DNA from: an uncultured Bacteroides sp.
Lineage (GTDB): Bacteria > Bacteroidota > Bacteroidia > Bacteroidales > Bacteroidaceae
Assembly (NCBI GenBank): GCA_947074195.1
Contig: CAMTOS010000012.1
Span: 1-46,737, forward strand
Length of the DNA: 46,737 nt
Reading direction: 5' to 3'
Shown piece by piece: positions 34,780-45,038 of the stretch (position 1 is the stretch's first letter; each line of letters starts with the position of its first letter). The position numbers were made by a program, and so were the translations under genes. The notes beneath the pieces are model-generated. The model worked only from the letters and a program-made list of their open reading frames with translations. It searched no databases and had not been told where the DNA came from.

Positions 34780-36333
34780 ATGAGTAACCAGCTTGATAAA
34801 ATTAAAGAGCTTATTGAACGCCGCACGGAAGCCCGCAATGGTGGAGGTGAAAAGGCTATTGCCAAACAACACGAAAAAGGCAAGTATACAGCTCGCGAAC
34901 GTATAGCAATGCTTCTTGACGAAGGTTCTTTCGAAGAGATGGATATGTTTGTTGAACACAGATGTACCAACTTTGGTATGGCTAAAAAACATTATCCCGG
35001 TGATGGTGTTGTAACTGGCTGTGGTACCATTGAAGGACGTTTGGTATATATTTTCGCACAGGATTTCACCGTTACAGCAGGATCATTATCTGAAACTATG
35101 TCATTGAAGATCTGTAAAATCATGGATCAGGCAATGAAGATGGGTGCTCCTGTAATCGGTATTAATGATTCGGGTGGTGCTCGTATTCAGGAAGGTATCA
35201 ATGCACTTGCAGGTTATGCTGAAATTTTCCAGCGTAATATCCTTGCATCTGGTGTTGTACCTCAGATCTCAGGTATTTTCGGTCCTTGTGCCGGTGGTGC
35301 AGTATATTCTCCTGCATTAACAGACTTCACACTGATGATGGAAAATACTTCGTACATGTTCCTTACCGGTCCTAAAGTAGTAAAAACTGTAACCGGCGAA
35401 GATGTAACTCAGGAACAATTGGGTGGTGCAAGCGTTCACTCTGCTAAATCGGGTGTAACTCACTTTACAGCTTCTACTGAAGAAGAAGGTTTGCAGATGA
35501 TTCGTCATTTACTGAGCTTCATTCCTCAGAACAATCTTGAAGAAGCTCCATATCATGACTGCACAGACCCTATCGACCGTCTGGAAGACTCATTGAATGA
35601 CATTATCCCAGATAGCCCTAACAAACCATACGATATGTATGAAGTAATCGGTGCTATTGTAGACAATGGTGAATTCCTTGAAATCCAACGTGACTATTCT
35701 AAGAATATCATTATTGGTTTCGCTCGTTTCAATGGCCAGTCTGTTGGTATCGTAGCTAACCAGCCAAAATATCTTGCCGGAGTACTTGACAGCAACGCTT
35801 CCCGTAAAGCCGGTCGTTTCGTTCGTTTCTGTGACGCATTCAACATTCCAATCGTTTCATTAGTAGACGTTCCTGGTTTCCTTCCGGGTACTGGTCAGGA
35901 ATACAATGGCGTAATCCTTCACGGTGCTAAACTTCTTTATGCTTATGGTGAAGCTACTGTACCTAAAGTAACAGTAACTCTTCGTAAATCGTATGGTGGT
36001 TCACATATCGTAATGAGTTGTAAACAACTTCGTGGCGATATGAACTATGCATGGCCAACAGCTGAAATCGCTGTAATGGGTGGTGCTGGTGCAGTTGAAG
36101 TATTGTATGCAAGAGAAGCAAAAGAACAGGCAGATCCTGCTAAATTCCTTGCTGAAAAAGAAGCAGAATACAACAAATTGTTTGCTAATCCTTATAATGC
36201 GGCTAAATATGGTTATATCGATGATGTAATCGAACCACGTAATACTCGTTTCCGTATTATCCGTGCATTACAACAGCTTCAAACTAAAAAGCTTTCTAAT
36301 CCGGCTAAGAAGCATGGTAATATTCCTTTGTAA
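34780..36333 (+). CDS. mmdA: Methylmalonyl-CoA decarboxylase / propionyl-CoA carboxylase carboxyltransferase subunit
   Basis: 517-residue biotin-dependent carboxyltransferase (crotonase-like fold, two halves) that moves the carboxyl group from methylmalonyl-CoA to the biotin carrier. Family motifs are [54 protein letters not shown] and, in the second half, [17 protein letters not shown] and [14 protein letters not shown]. The ATG at 34780 gives the usual start [15 protein letters not shown]; a longer frame upstream runs through the intergenic region. The following OadG, biotin carrier and beta subunit show it is the alpha subunit of a sodium-pumping decarboxylase. Highly expressed codon use. 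Confidence 0.96.
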   Translation: MSNQLDKIKELIERRTEARNGGGEKAIAKQHEKGKYTARERIAMLLDEGSFEEMDMFVEHRCTNFGMAKKHYPGDGVVTGCGTIEGRLVYIFAQDFTVTAGSLSETMSLKICKIMDQAMKMGAPVIGINDSGGARIQEGINALAGYAEIFQRNILASGVVPQISGIFGPCAGGAVYSPALTDFTLMMENTSYMFLTGPKVVKTVTGEDVTQEQLGGASVHSAKSGVTHFTASTEEEGLQMIRHLLSFIPQNNLEEAPYHDCTDPIDRLEDSLNDIIPDSPNKPYDMYEVIGAIVDNGEFLEIQRDYSKNIIIGFARFNGQSVGIVANQPKYLAGVLDSNASRKAGRFVRFCDAFNIPIVSLVDVPGFLPGTGQEYNGVILHGAKLLYAYGEATVPKVTVTLRKSYGGSHIVMSCKQLRGDMNYAWPTAEIAVMGGAGAVEVLYAREAKEQADPAKFLAEKEAEYNKLFANPYNAAKYGYIDDVIEPRNTRFRIIRALQQLQTKKLSNPAKKHGNIPL

Positions 36334-36365
36334 TCCATTTTTAGAAACGAAAACAAAAAAAGATT

Positions 36366-37295
36366 ATGAGTAAATTAAAAAACGGAATATTCCTTTCACT
36401 GCTTATTGTTCTGGGCTTTTGCTCTTCTTGTCAGGAGCAAAGATCAAACAACAAGCTGCTTCTGAATGAAGTGCTTTTAAACAATGAAAGCAATCTTCAG
36501 GATGATTATGGAAGAAACAGTGCGTGGGTCGAAATCTTTAACCGCTCATTTGGTAGCACAGATATTGCTGCACACCGTATCAGAGTTAAATCGGATGGAG
36601 ATACGATAACTTATATCATTCCTAAAGGCGATGTTCAAACAGTGATCAAACCACGTCAGCATACTCTTTTCTGGGCTGATGGTGAACCACGTCGCGGTAC
36701 TTTCCATACGAATTTCACAATGAATCCTGATGTACAAAACTGGATTGGACTTTATGATTCGGGTGGCAAGCTTTTAGATGAGATTGTGATTCCTGCAGGA
36801 ACTCTTCAGGCTGATCAGTCATTTGCACGTATTACCGATGGTGAAGAAAACTGGCAGGTTAAAGATGGTGGAGTTGATCGTTATGTGACTCCAAACACAA
36901 ATAACCTGACAATGGATGCAAACACTAAAGTAGAAAACTTTGAAGAACAAGACCGTTCTGGTGTTGGTATGGCTATCTCGGCTATGATCGTAGTATTCTC
37001 AGGTTTGCTATGCTTGTTTATTATCTTCAAAATCATCGGTAAGATTGCGGTTTCTATGAGTAAACGCAATGCCATGAGAGCAAAAGGTATTACAGACTTT
37101 AAAGAAGCAAGCGAAAAGAAACTTGGTGAAGCACCGGGTGAAGTATTCGCAGCGATCTCAATGGCAATGCACGAAATGCAGAACGATGTTCACGATATGG
37201 AAGATACAGTTCTTACTATCGCTCCTGTGAAACGTAAATATTCTCCATGGAGTTCGAAGATCTATACATTACGTGAAACCCCTCATAAAAAGTAA
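36366..37295 (+). CDS. OadG-like gamma subunit of the sodium pump with lamin-tail domain
   Basis: 309 residues. An N-terminal lipoprotein-like signal (CSSC, Cys22) is followed by a lamin-tail-like beta domain (about 30-175, with LLLNEVLLNN and the YDSGGKLLDEIVIPAG stretch). Residues 200-224 form a transmembrane helix, followed by a cytoplasmic tail. The OadG function is to hold the alpha and beta subunits together in the membrane. Combining a lamin-tail domain with OadG appears usual in Bacteroidales but not in the Proteobacterial pumps. It lies 32 bp after mmdA and 21 bp before the biotin carrier. Confidence 0.85.
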   Translation: MSKLKNGIFLSLLIVLGFCSSCQEQRSNNKLLLNEVLLNNESNLQDDYGRNSAWVEIFNRSFGSTDIAAHRIRVKSDGDTITYIIPKGDVQTVIKPRQHTLFWADGEPRRGTFHTNFTMNPDVQNWIGLYDSGGKLLDEIVIPAGTLQADQSFARITDGEENWQVKDGGVDRYVTPNTNNLTMDANTKVENFEEQDRSGVGMAISAMIVVFSGLLCLFIIFKIIGKIAVSMSKRNAMRAKGITDFKEASEKKLGEAPGEVFAAISMAMHEMQNDVHDMEDTVLTIAPVKRKYSPWSSKIYTLRETPHKK

Positions 37296-37316
37296 AACAT
37301 CATAAATCATAAAACA

Positions 37317-37745
37317 ATGAAAGAATACAAATATACGATCAACGGTAACTTATATAAAGTTTGTATCGGTGATATCGATGATAACGTTGCCCACGTAGAG
37401 GTAAATGGTACTCCTTATAAAGTAGAAATGGAGAAAGCTCCTAAGTCTGCTCCACGTCCGGTTGTGGCTCGTCCTGCAGCAGCTCCTGTGACTCCTATTT
37501 CTAAACCAGCCCCTGCAGCAGGTGGTGGTTCTAAATCGGGTGTTAAATCACCACTTCCGGGTGTTATCCTTGAAGTTAAAGTGAAAGAAGGTGATGTTGT
37601 GAAAAAAGGACAGACAGTAATCATTCTTGAAGCAATGAAGATGGAAAACAACATCAACGCTGATAAAGATGGTACTGTAACTAAAATTAATGTTAACAAA
37701 GGAGACTCTGTTCTTGAAGGTACAGACCTGCTAATCATTGAATAA
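37317..37745 (+). CDS. Biotin carboxyl carrier subunit of methylmalonyl-CoA decarboxylase
   Basis: 142 residues with an N-terminal small beta domain (1-40), an Ala/Pro-rich linker (about 42-70) and a C-terminal biotinyl domain. The biotin-accepting lysine is K108 in EAMKMEN. It carries the carboxyl group from the alpha subunit to the membrane beta subunit. Length and linker are normal for this type of gamma/delta-like carrier. The stop codon is 1 bp before the start of the beta-subunit gene. Codon use is strongly biased, matching high expression of the operon. Confidence 0.95.
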   Translation: MKEYKYTINGNLYKVCIGDIDDNVAHVEVNGTPYKVEMEKAPKSAPRPVVARPAAAPVTPISKPAPAAGGGSKSGVKSPLPGVILEVKVKEGDVVKKGQTVIILEAMKMENNINADKDGTVTKINVNKGDSVLEGTDLLIIE

Positions 37746-37746
37746 T

Positions 37747-38910
37747 ATGGGAGGAGGTTTTTTTAATTTCTTAGCAGATAATCTCGCCGATTTCTGGACC
37801 TATACAGGTTTCTACAATGCAACCTGGGGTCACATCATCATGATTCTGATTGGTCTGGTTTTTATTTACCTGGCCATTGCTCATGAATTTGAGCCTATGT
37901 TACTTATTCCAATTGGTTTTGGTATCCTTATCGGTAATATTCCATTTAATATGGATGCCGGACTAAAAATTGGTATTTATGAAGAAGGTTCTGTATTGAA
38001 TATACTCTATGGAGGGGTAACCTCCGGCTGGTATCCACCGCTCATATTCCTCGGAATCGGGGCAATGACCGACTTCTCGGCATTGATCTCTAATCCTAAG
38101 TTGATGTTGATCGGTGCTGCTGCTCAGTTTGGTATTTTCGGTGCTTATATGATTGCCCTTGCATTAGGCTTTAATCCTATGCAGGCCGGTGCGATTGGTA
38201 TTATTGGTGGTGCCGATGGTCCTACCGCGATCTTCCTTTCGTCCAAACTTGCGCCTAACCTGATGGGGGCTATTGCGGTCTCGGCCTACTCTTATATGGC
38301 CTTGGTTCCGGTAATTCAGCCACCTATCATGAAACTGTTGACTACCAAACACGAACGTTTGATCCGCATGAAACCTCCCCGTGTGATTTCTCACACTGAA
38401 AAGGTGATCTTCCCAATCGTTGGTTTGTTGCTTACTACTTTCTTAGTACCTTCTGGTTTACCATTGTTGGGTATGCTTTTCTTCGGAAATCTTATTAAAG
38501 AAAGTGGTGTAACCCGTCGTTTGGCAGAAACTGCACGTGGTCCGCTTATCGATACAATCACTATCCTTCTTGGTCTGACTGTAGGTGCTTCAACTCAGGC
38601 ATCTGAGTTCCTGAGCTGGGATTCAATCAAGATCTTCTTGTTGGGTGCATTGTCATTCGTAATCGCAACTACATCAGGTGTACTTTTCGTGAAACTGTTC
38701 AACCTGTTCTTAGGTAAGGACAATAAGATCAACCCACTTATCGGTAATGCCGGTGTATCTGCTGTGCCCGACTCGGCACGTATCTCTCAGGTAGTAGGTT
38801 TGGAATATGATCCAACCAACTATTTGCTGATGCATGCAATGGGTCCTAACGTAGCAGGTGTAATCGGTTCTGCAGTAGCAGCCGGTATTTTGCTTGGCTT
38901 CTTATTATAA
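37747..38910 (+). CDS. Sodium-translocating decarboxylase beta subunit (OadB/MmdB/GcdB family)
   Basis: 387-residue integral membrane protein that decarboxylates carboxybiotin and exports Na+. The conserved segments FLGIGAMTDFSALISNPKL, GIIGGADGPTAIFLSSKLAP and GNAGVSAVPDSARISQVVG carry the sodium-binding Asp and Ser/Asn residues of the family. I start at the ATG at 37747, 1 bp after the preceding stop, instead of an in-frame TTG at 37738 inside the previous gene. Last gene of the operon, with a strong terminator after it. Confidence 0.96.
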   Translation: MGGGFFNFLADNLADFWTYTGFYNATWGHIIMILIGLVFIYLAIAHEFEPMLLIPIGFGILIGNIPFNMDAGLKIGIYEEGSVLNILYGGVTSGWYPPLIFLGIGAMTDFSALISNPKLMLIGAAAQFGIFGAYMIALALGFNPMQAGAIGIIGGADGPTAIFLSSKLAPNLMGAIAVSAYSYMALVPVIQPPIMKLLTTKHERLIRMKPPRVISHTEKVIFPIVGLLLTTFLVPSGLPLLGMLFFGNLIKESGVTRRLAETARGPLIDTITILLGLTVGASTQASEFLSWDSIKIFLLGALSFVIATTSGVLFVKLFNLFLGKDNKINPLIGNAGVSAVPDSARISQVVGLEYDPTNYLLMHAMGPNVAGVIGSAVAAGILLGFLL

Positions 38911-38928
38911 TCTTTATAATATAACAAT

Positions 38929-38969
38929 AAAAATAGCGTTTCCTCTTTACGAAGAAACGCTATTTTTTT
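38929..38969. terminator. Bidirectional terminator between the decarboxylase operon and the helicase gene
   Basis: A perfect 14-bp stem, AAAAATAGCGTTTC (38929-38942) and GAAACGCTATTTTT (38954-38967), with flanking A- and T-runs serving both convergent transcripts. Confidence 0.88.
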
Positions 38970-39019
38970 GCTCTATAATGTACTGACCAGAACTCTTCAG
39001 AGTTATCAATTAAATCAGA

Positions 39020-42000
39020 TCAACTATTCAGACTCACGCGGTCATTTTCTTCTTTTATAAACCCGCGTTCAATAGCTTTATCAATTCCGGCGTTCATAGC
39101 CGCTTCCACATTGTTGCCTATACGTGTAAAACCGAATAAACGGGCAGTTTCGCGAATCAGATCGAAGCGTGTTAATCCAATCTCCTGCTCCACAATTTCT
39201 TTTACAGCCACACTTATTTCTTCGGGTGAAATATCCAGTGCATTTGTCAGATAGCTGCGATAGTGCATATATTCCACAGGATTCTGACTTTTATGCCAGA
39301 AGAAAACCGTATCGACTCCATTCGTTTGCTGGATACCCAACGGCGCCATGATATCCTCAAAATGAATATCGATACGCGCACCCCGGCGAGAAATCCCCCA
39401 GATATCGAGTACCCGTTTGTACAGCTGTTCTTTACTAATTGGCGCCTCCATCGCAATTACATCCATAATTTGTTTGCGCACTTTCGAGTTCCAGTGCGAA
39501 TTAGTAAATTCAGAAGGATTGATATTGCACTTCACTACCTCATAAGGAGTGTATTCTGTCCGGTAACTATTTAATACCGGCAATAACAGCACCTCAGTTT
39601 CTTTCTCAGTTTTATCTTCCGGCAACGACGATTTAAATTGCATCTCCATTTCATTAACCTGCACTTCCTGAACTTCATCTTCCAGAATAGTTTCATCCGA
39701 TGAAAGCAAGCCGATAATTTCTTCGAGAACTTTTTCTTCATTTTCAAACCAATCGAGTGCCCAGATGCGATGAATTCGCCAGCCCAACTCACGAAGCACC
39801 TTTTGTTGAATCACTTCACGGTCGCGTACGGTGCGCGATGCACGATAATTCTCACCATCGCACAGAATTCCTAAAAGATAAGTATCCTTTTTCTCCGGGT
39901 CGATAACCGCAATATCTATTCTGAAGCCCGATGTACCTACCGATGTATCTACCTCAAAACCTTTCAAGCGTATTTTTGCCGCAATGCAATCGACCAGTGA
40001 GGCCGGGCGTTGAGGAACAGATGTCTGAATTGAACTGATAAAGCGACTTCCTTTTTCTGCAAATTCCAGGAAGACTTTCAGGCTTGAAACGCCACGGGAT
40101 GAGGTGCGTGCCAAATCAATCTGATCGGAACGCAACGTTGAGAATATCTTCATTTCATAGCGGGCACGTGATACCGCCACATTTAGTCGCTTCCAGCCAC
40201 CCTCACGGTTTAGCGGACCAAAATTCAGACTGATTTTGCCATCCTTATCCGGTCCGTAACCAATAGAAAACAGAATTACATCACGTTCATCCCCCTGCAC
40301 ATTTTCCAGATTCTTTATAAAGATTGGTTCAGGACGATTCATAGCCAGTTCTTCCAGACGAGCATCGAGAGCAAATGCATCCATCAGCAAATCTTCAATC
40401 AGCGATTGCTGCACAATACTAAAAGTGATTACCCCAATACTTTTATCTGCCTGTTCTGTATCATACAAACGTTCGGTAATTTCTCTGACAATCGCTTCCG
40501 CCTCGGCCATATTTTGCCGGGTACGGCCCTTATCATAATATCCGTCTATCCACTGATAAGTAACTTTACTCTCAATATTATCGGGCGAAGGGAAAGTCAG
40601 CAATCTGTTTTCATAGAATTGCGAGTTGCTGAAAGCAATCAGACTCTCATGGCGACTGCGATAATGGCAAAGCAGGCGGCTTGACGGAATAGATAAAGCA
40701 ATGCAATCTTCCAGAATACTATCCAGATCTTCCATATCCATATTCTCTTCATCGACCGATTGCGTAGAGAAGAAACTCGTTGGCGGCATCTGGTTCGGGT
40801 CACCCACCACTATCACCTGTTTACCACGGGCTATTGCACCCACGGCATCGCACGTCGGCACCTGAGAAGCTTCATCGAAAATCACCAGGTCGAATTTATT
40901 ATTCCCGGCATCCAGATATTGAGCAACCGAAATCGGACTCATCAGCATGCACGGTGTCAGTCTTGGAAGTAATGAAGGAATAGAATCAAACAAACGGCGA
41001 ATAGAAATGCCCCTACCCTTGTTATTGATGGCCCGCTGCAGAATTCCGACTTCTGAACTTTGCGAAGCTTCGCGTACAAAAGATGGTATTCGCGAAGCCA
41101 GCATCGCATAAAGTTCTTTCCGCATCAACTCCTCAAAATCTTTCGTTAGTTGTCTGAACTTAGCGATTCTATCCTCAAACAGTTTACCGGAAAACTGCGA
41201 CAATTCCGGCGAGGCGTCAATCGTATTTTGAATAATCAGCTTATAAACGCTTTTCAGGAACAGCGATTTCACCGGCAAGTTTTCATGCCCGGAAATAAAA
41301 TCGGTAAAATCTTCGAGACCTGCATCAACTGCTTTCACTTTAATTCTGTTCCAGTTCGACCAGTCTTTAAGCATATCAATATGATCAATCCAGCGCTGTG
41401 TCAGCAACAGGCAATCAGAAAGATTATCATCACAACCCTTCCATTCTATTTCGAAGCGATTCATGATATCTTCATCCAGCTCTTTTAAGGTGCGGTATGT
41501 CTGGTCAATCTGCTGTAATTTATCTCCGTACAAAGCAAGAAATGACTTCATGCCATCGCTTAATTTTTCTGATAAAGCATGACGCGCATTTTTAGTCAAA
41601 GCAAAATTGCCCGAAATATTCAACAACAGATCATTAATCAAAACAGCTGTGGCAACACCATCTTCTATCTCATCCCACTTCTCCCAAAGCGAGCCGAAAT
41701 AGGTTTTATCATATTCATCCAGTCCGGCCAGGTATTCCGTTTCAGACTGATAATCGATGACCGATTTCAATAGTGGTTCTATCTGTTTAAAATCGACCTT
41801 CTGTTGTTTGGCAAACCGATTCAGGACATTCATCGTTTTACGTCGATTCAGGTATCTCGGCAGAAACCATTTAAACTGATTCTCTCTGTAAAACTGAAGC
41901 AATTCTTTCGCTTCAATCCCCAGAATCTCATCATCAAAATTCTGCGTCACCTCATCTTTTAAAGTCGATGAGCGTCGTCCATGCAAAAGAAGTTCATTCA

Positions 42001-44809
42001 TCTTCTCTTCCATTTCGGCAATATTCTCTTCCTTATAATATTTATGGAAGAGCTGTTTATTTTGCAGCAACTTCACCACTTCATGAAGATCGTCCATAAA
42101 AGAGAGCGAATTGCAGGCAATGTGTTCATTGAAAATCCGGAGAATATCCGGCAAAATATTTTGCAGCGAATGTATCAGATCAAACCGTTTCAGCAACAAT
42201 GCATTCAGTTCATCTTTACCGGAAAGCGTAAATTCAGTCATAGAAAATTCGCGAAGCGGATGTTCACTGATGGTCTGGCAGACATCAATCACCGACTGCA
42301 TCTGCTCCACAATTTCAGTCAGCAGCGTCAATCGTTCTTTCGTAAGCGATTTTACAAAAGATGGAGTAAAAGCAAAGACTTCATCGGTCAACTCGCTTTC
42401 GCGGTAATATCCATACAATGCATTATATAAAGATACACCAGCTTGCTGTTTCGTATGCAGCAACTCCACATAATGCGCCAGCTCAGAACGAACCTCAAAA
42501 ATCTTATCGGCCATAACAGCAAAAGATTCAGGTTCCGTGATACGCGTTACTTCTGTGGTCTTTCGCAACTGATCGAGCACAACACTTTTCAGCGCTTTAT
42601 TGGAGTGAAGTTCCAGACAAAAAGCCCCCAATCCGATATCGCTTAATCGCTTTTGCACCACTGAAAGTGCTGCCATCTTTTCGGCCACAAAAAGCACACG
42701 CTTACCTTTATATAATGCATTGGCAATAATATTGGTAATGGTCTGCGATTTACCCGTACCAGGAGGGCCATGAAGTATAAAACTCTTTCCGGCATCGGCA
42801 TTGCAAACTGCCTCAATCTGATAAGAGTCGGCACTAACCGGCAACGCAATATCCGATGGTTTGAAAGTCTTGTCCAGATCGAAATGCTGAATATCATCCA
42901 CCTCCCATTCCAGCTTTCCCGACATCAGACTATTTACAATATCGTTTTCGCATAGTTTATCGCTGTTATTGTGAATGTCATTCCACATAATAAACTTGCT
43001 GAAAGAGAAAATTCCAAGTATCGCCTGTTCCTCTACATTCCAACCCTTCTTCGTCATAATCTGACGGCGAATGATATTAAAGATCAGGCTCACATCTACC
43101 CCACTTTCATCTTTGGGCAATTCCTCGAGTCCGTTAATATTAATATTGAAATCCTGACGAAGCATTTCCAGTAAAGTAATGTTCATCAGTAAATCTTCAT
43201 CGCGCGAACGAATGATGTATCCCATAGCTGCCGAGCGGCGGACTATTTCTACCGGCAATAATAAAATCGGTGCATAGCGAGGTCGCTCACTGGCATCTGT
43301 TTCATACCATTTTAATAACCCTAACGCCAGATATAGCGTATTGGCTCCATTCTCTTCCAGTGATAAGCGGGAATTACGATAAAGATTCGTCAGCGATTTT
43401 TTCAGATCGGTTTCAGTGAGATAGCAGCGCAATTTTCCTTTCGACAAATCCAGACGGATAAGCTCCAGCAAAGGATCGGTTTGACTTACCGCCTGATAAA
43501 TGCCATTCTCTATTTTCTCGTTCGTCCACTCACCGGGTTTAGCCAGAATCTGAAACGAGCTTCCATCGGCCAGTGCATCTTCCAGTTTGTTCAGCGAGAC
43601 CGATATCAGTTGCAGCGTATTTCGGGTCAGACGAATGTTTAGCAGATTATTGCGTAAACTCAGGTCGAGAAGTTTTCTTTCCCAAACCCTCTTCTTGGTA
43701 ATATCAGTTGAAACCGGAGCCAGATTCTTTGTATCCCGATTTATTTCTTCAGGAATAACAGAGGAATTGTCAGACTCCGTAGTCGGCTCATTACCCGATG
43801 TCAATTCATTGCGACCACCAAATAAGGGCAAAGGCAAAATGCGCGCCAGTCGCGAACGCTTTACATCAATAGAGAAGATAAACTTATCCGTATTCATCAA
43901 ATGATCGATGGCTATTTTCTGTGCCCGATCGAAACTGCAATTCTTACCTTCATTCATGCAAGTCGTTTCGATAAAAGCGATATCATTAATGCCATCGGCC
44001 ATCTTTTTGAGAAGTACCGATACATCATCATTTATACTATCCGGGAAAGTATCATCAATCAGCCACCCGCCAGCAAAAGCATGTCCCTGAATCAGGACAA
44101 TAAGCGGATGAATTCCTGCTGCCTCGAGGCAAGCCGCATAGAGCAAAGCCATATCCAGACAAGTACCCAACCTGTCGGATATAAGCATATCGCACAATCT
44201 GATGCGTTGTCCGGCTTCTTCATAGCTTGGCGGTGGTGTGCAATAGATTATATTCAGCCTACATATCGCTTCATAAATGGCGGCCATTTGTTTCAGTACC
44301 CGATCCGGATTACGACTCTGATATTCATCGAGTGCCGAATTTCCTGTCCATTCTTTCAGAATCTGGGCGGCAGAAAACAAAATTTGCGAGATAGCCGGAT
44401 AATTAGGAATAACATAAGATGCCAGCAAACCAGGAAGGACATTGATGCCCGGCCAATAATCAAAAGGCAGAATATTGATGTGATATTTATCAGAAAAGAG
44501 TTGAGTTTCGTCCTGATTAATATTGATCGTGATTTCACCATTGATACTTTCCGTGAGTTCACGCAGAAATTTTGCATCGGTAGTTATGTCGCAATCTTTC
44601 ACTTTAAATGTACAATTTGCCGGAATTTCAGCAATCCTGATCTGTTTTGGCTCAAAAAACTGCGGTTCCGATTTTATGGTTATCACTAAATCATTTAGAC
44701 CGGCATCTGTTTCGTTTGTTATACTTAAGTTCTGAATAAGTTGTACACCACTTTGCTGCAATGCAAAGTTAAATCGGGGGAAGCATGCAAATTCTGTTTT
44801 CAACATCAT
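39020..44809 (-). CDS. Giant DUF4011-type SF1 helicase with transglutaminase-like and nuclease-like domains
   Basis: 1,929 residues from the ATG at 44809 (the frame also offers a TTG at 44827; a second ATG follows at once). A beta-rich start is followed by a transglutaminase-like segment with a possible Cys217-His243-Asp252/253 triad, a DUF4011-like segment near 373-400 (KKRVWERKLLDLSLRNN), Walker A GPPGTGKSQT near 680, Walker B IFDEASQVP near 1306 with VVGDPNQMPPT, and SF1 motifs near 1500-1545 (NVQGDERDVI, LNVAVSRARYE). A Vsr/MTES_1575-like nuclease segment lies near 1640-1680 and a DUF3320-like segment near 1780-1840. No signal peptide. Such proteins are candidates for nucleic-acid defence or repair; the function is unproven. 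It has its own promoter and no operon partner. Confidence 0.88.
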   Translation of the reverse strand: MMLKTEFACFPRFNFALQQSGVQLIQNLSITNETDAGLNDLVITIKSEPQFFEPKQIRIAEIPANCTFKVKDCDITTDAKFLRELTESINGEITININQDETQLFSDKYHINILPFDYWPGINVLPGLLASYVIPNYPAISQILFSAAQILKEWTGNSALDEYQSRNPDRVLKQMAAIYEAICRLNIIYCTPPPSYEEAGQRIRLCDMLISDRLGTCLDMALLYAACLEAAGIHPLIVLIQGHAFAGGWLIDDTFPDSINDDVSVLLKKMADGINDIAFIETTCMNEGKNCSFDRAQKIAIDHLMNTDKFIFSIDVKRSRLARILPLPLFGGRNELTSGNEPTTESDNSSVIPEEINRDTKNLAPVSTDITKKRVWERKLLDLSLRNNLLNIRLTRNTLQLISVSLNKLEDALADGSSFQILAKPGEWTNEKIENGIYQAVSQTDPLLELIRLDLSKGKLRCYLTETDLKKSLTNLYRNSRLSLEENGANTLYLALGLLKWYETDASERPRYAPILLLPVEIVRRSAAMGYIIRSRDEDLLMNITLLEMLRQDFNININGLEELPKDESGVDVSLIFNIIRRQIMTKKGWNVEEQAILGIFSFSKFIMWNDIHNNSDKLCENDIVNSLMSGKLEWEVDDIQHFDLDKTFKPSDIALPVSADSYQIEAVCNADAGKSFILHGPPGTGKSQTITNIIANALYKGKRVLFVAEKMAALSVVQKRLSDIGLGAFCLELHSNKALKSVVLDQLRKTTEVTRITEPESFAVMADKIFEVRSELAHYVELLHTKQQAGVSLYNALYGYYRESELTDEVFAFTPSFVKSLTKERLTLLTEIVEQMQSVIDVCQTISEHPLREFSMTEFTLSGKDELNALLLKRFDLIHSLQNILPDILRIFNEHIACNSLSFMDDLHEVVKLLQNKQLFHKYYKEENIAEMEEKMNELLLHGRRSSTLKDEVTQNFDDEILGIEAKELLQFYRENQFKWFLPRYLNRRKTMNVLNRFAKQQKVDFKQIEPLLKSVIDYQSETEYLAGLDEYDKTYFGSLWEKWDEIEDGVATAVLINDLLLNISGNFALTKNARHALSEKLSDGMKSFLALYGDKLQQIDQTYRTLKELDEDIMNRFEIEWKGCDDNLSDCLLLTQRWIDHIDMLKDWSNWNRIKVKAVDAGLEDFTDFISGHENLPVKSLFLKSVYKLIIQNTIDASPELSQFSGKLFEDRIAKFRQLTKDFEELMRKELYAMLASRIPSFVREASQSSEVGILQRAINNKGRGISIRRLFDSIPSLLPRLTPCMLMSPISVAQYLDAGNNKFDLVIFDEASQVPTCDAVGAIARGKQVIVVGDPNQMPPTSFFSTQSVDEENMDMEDLDSILEDCIALSIPSSRLLCHYRSRHESLIAFSNSQFYENRLLTFPSPDNIESKVTYQWIDGYYDKGRTRQNMAEAEAIVREITERLYDTEQADKSIGVITFSIVQQSLIEDLLMDAFALDARLEELAMNRPEPIFIKNLENVQGDERDVILFSIGYGPDKDGKISLNFGPLNREGGWKRLNVAVSRARYEMKIFSTLRSDQIDLARTSSRGVSSLKVFLEFAEKGSRFISSIQTSVPQRPASLVDCIAAKIRLKGFEVDTSVGTSGFRIDIAVIDPEKKDTYLLGILCDGENYRASRTVRDREVIQQKVLRELGWRIHRIWALDWFENEEKVLEEIIGLLSSDETILEDEVQEVQVNEMEMQFKSSLPEDKTEKETEVLLLPVLNSYRTEYTPYEVVKCNINPSEFTNSHWNSKVRKQIMDVIAMEAPISKEQLYKRVLDIWGISRRGARIDIHFEDIMAPLGIQQTNGVDTVFFWHKSQNPVEYMHYRSYLTNALDISPEEISVAVKEIVEQEIGLTRFDLIRETARLFGFTRIGNNVEAAMNAGIDKAIERGFIKEENDRVSLNS

Positions 44810-44849
44810 GTTTTTCGTTCTTTTCAATATCCTGAGGGTAATTGTGTTA

Positions 44850-44857
44850 CAAAAATA
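44850..44857 (-). promoter_or_regulatory. -7 box for the DUF4011 helicase gene
   Basis: Minus-strand TATTTTTG, consensus match, about 36 nt before the ATG at 44809 once the start site is allowed for. Confidence 0.55.
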
Positions 44858-44930
44858 AGAACATATTTCAGATCGTTATGCTTTTCATGGAGTTATATCC
44901 ACTGATTACACCAAAATACATACAAAAAAG

Positions 44931-45038
44931 ACAGCCACGCTTTAAACGGTTTGTTGCCACCCCTTTTGCACTTTAGTGCAGAAGGCTATGCACTTTGTTG
45001 CAGAAGGCTATGCATTTTAGTGCAGAGGGGTATGCACT
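44931..45038 (+). repeat. 22-bp tandem palindromic repeat element, copy 2
   Basis: Units at 44967-44988, 44989-45010 and 45011-45032, then a 6-nt partial unit. The palindromes are TGCACTTTAGTGCA, TGCACTTTGTTGCA and TGCATTTTAGTGCA, each followed by an 8-nt spacer (GAAGGCTA, GAAGGCTA, GAGGGGTA). The left flank shares ACAG and ACGGTTT at the same distances as copy 1. Similarity to copy 1 continues weakly about 17 bp beyond the last unit. Same orientation as copy 1, about 24 kb away. Confidence 0.85.

Noticed and set aside
36366..37295. Frameshift or fusion error in the OadG gene
   Set aside because: The frame is continuous, the junctions are in normal codon use, and lamin-tail plus OadG appears to be a normal Bacteroidales arrangement.
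43901..44689. 262-codon plus-strand ORF
   Set aside because: It lies wholly antisense to the DUF4011 helicase gene, has no plausible start context or family, and the opposite frame encodes recognisable domains.
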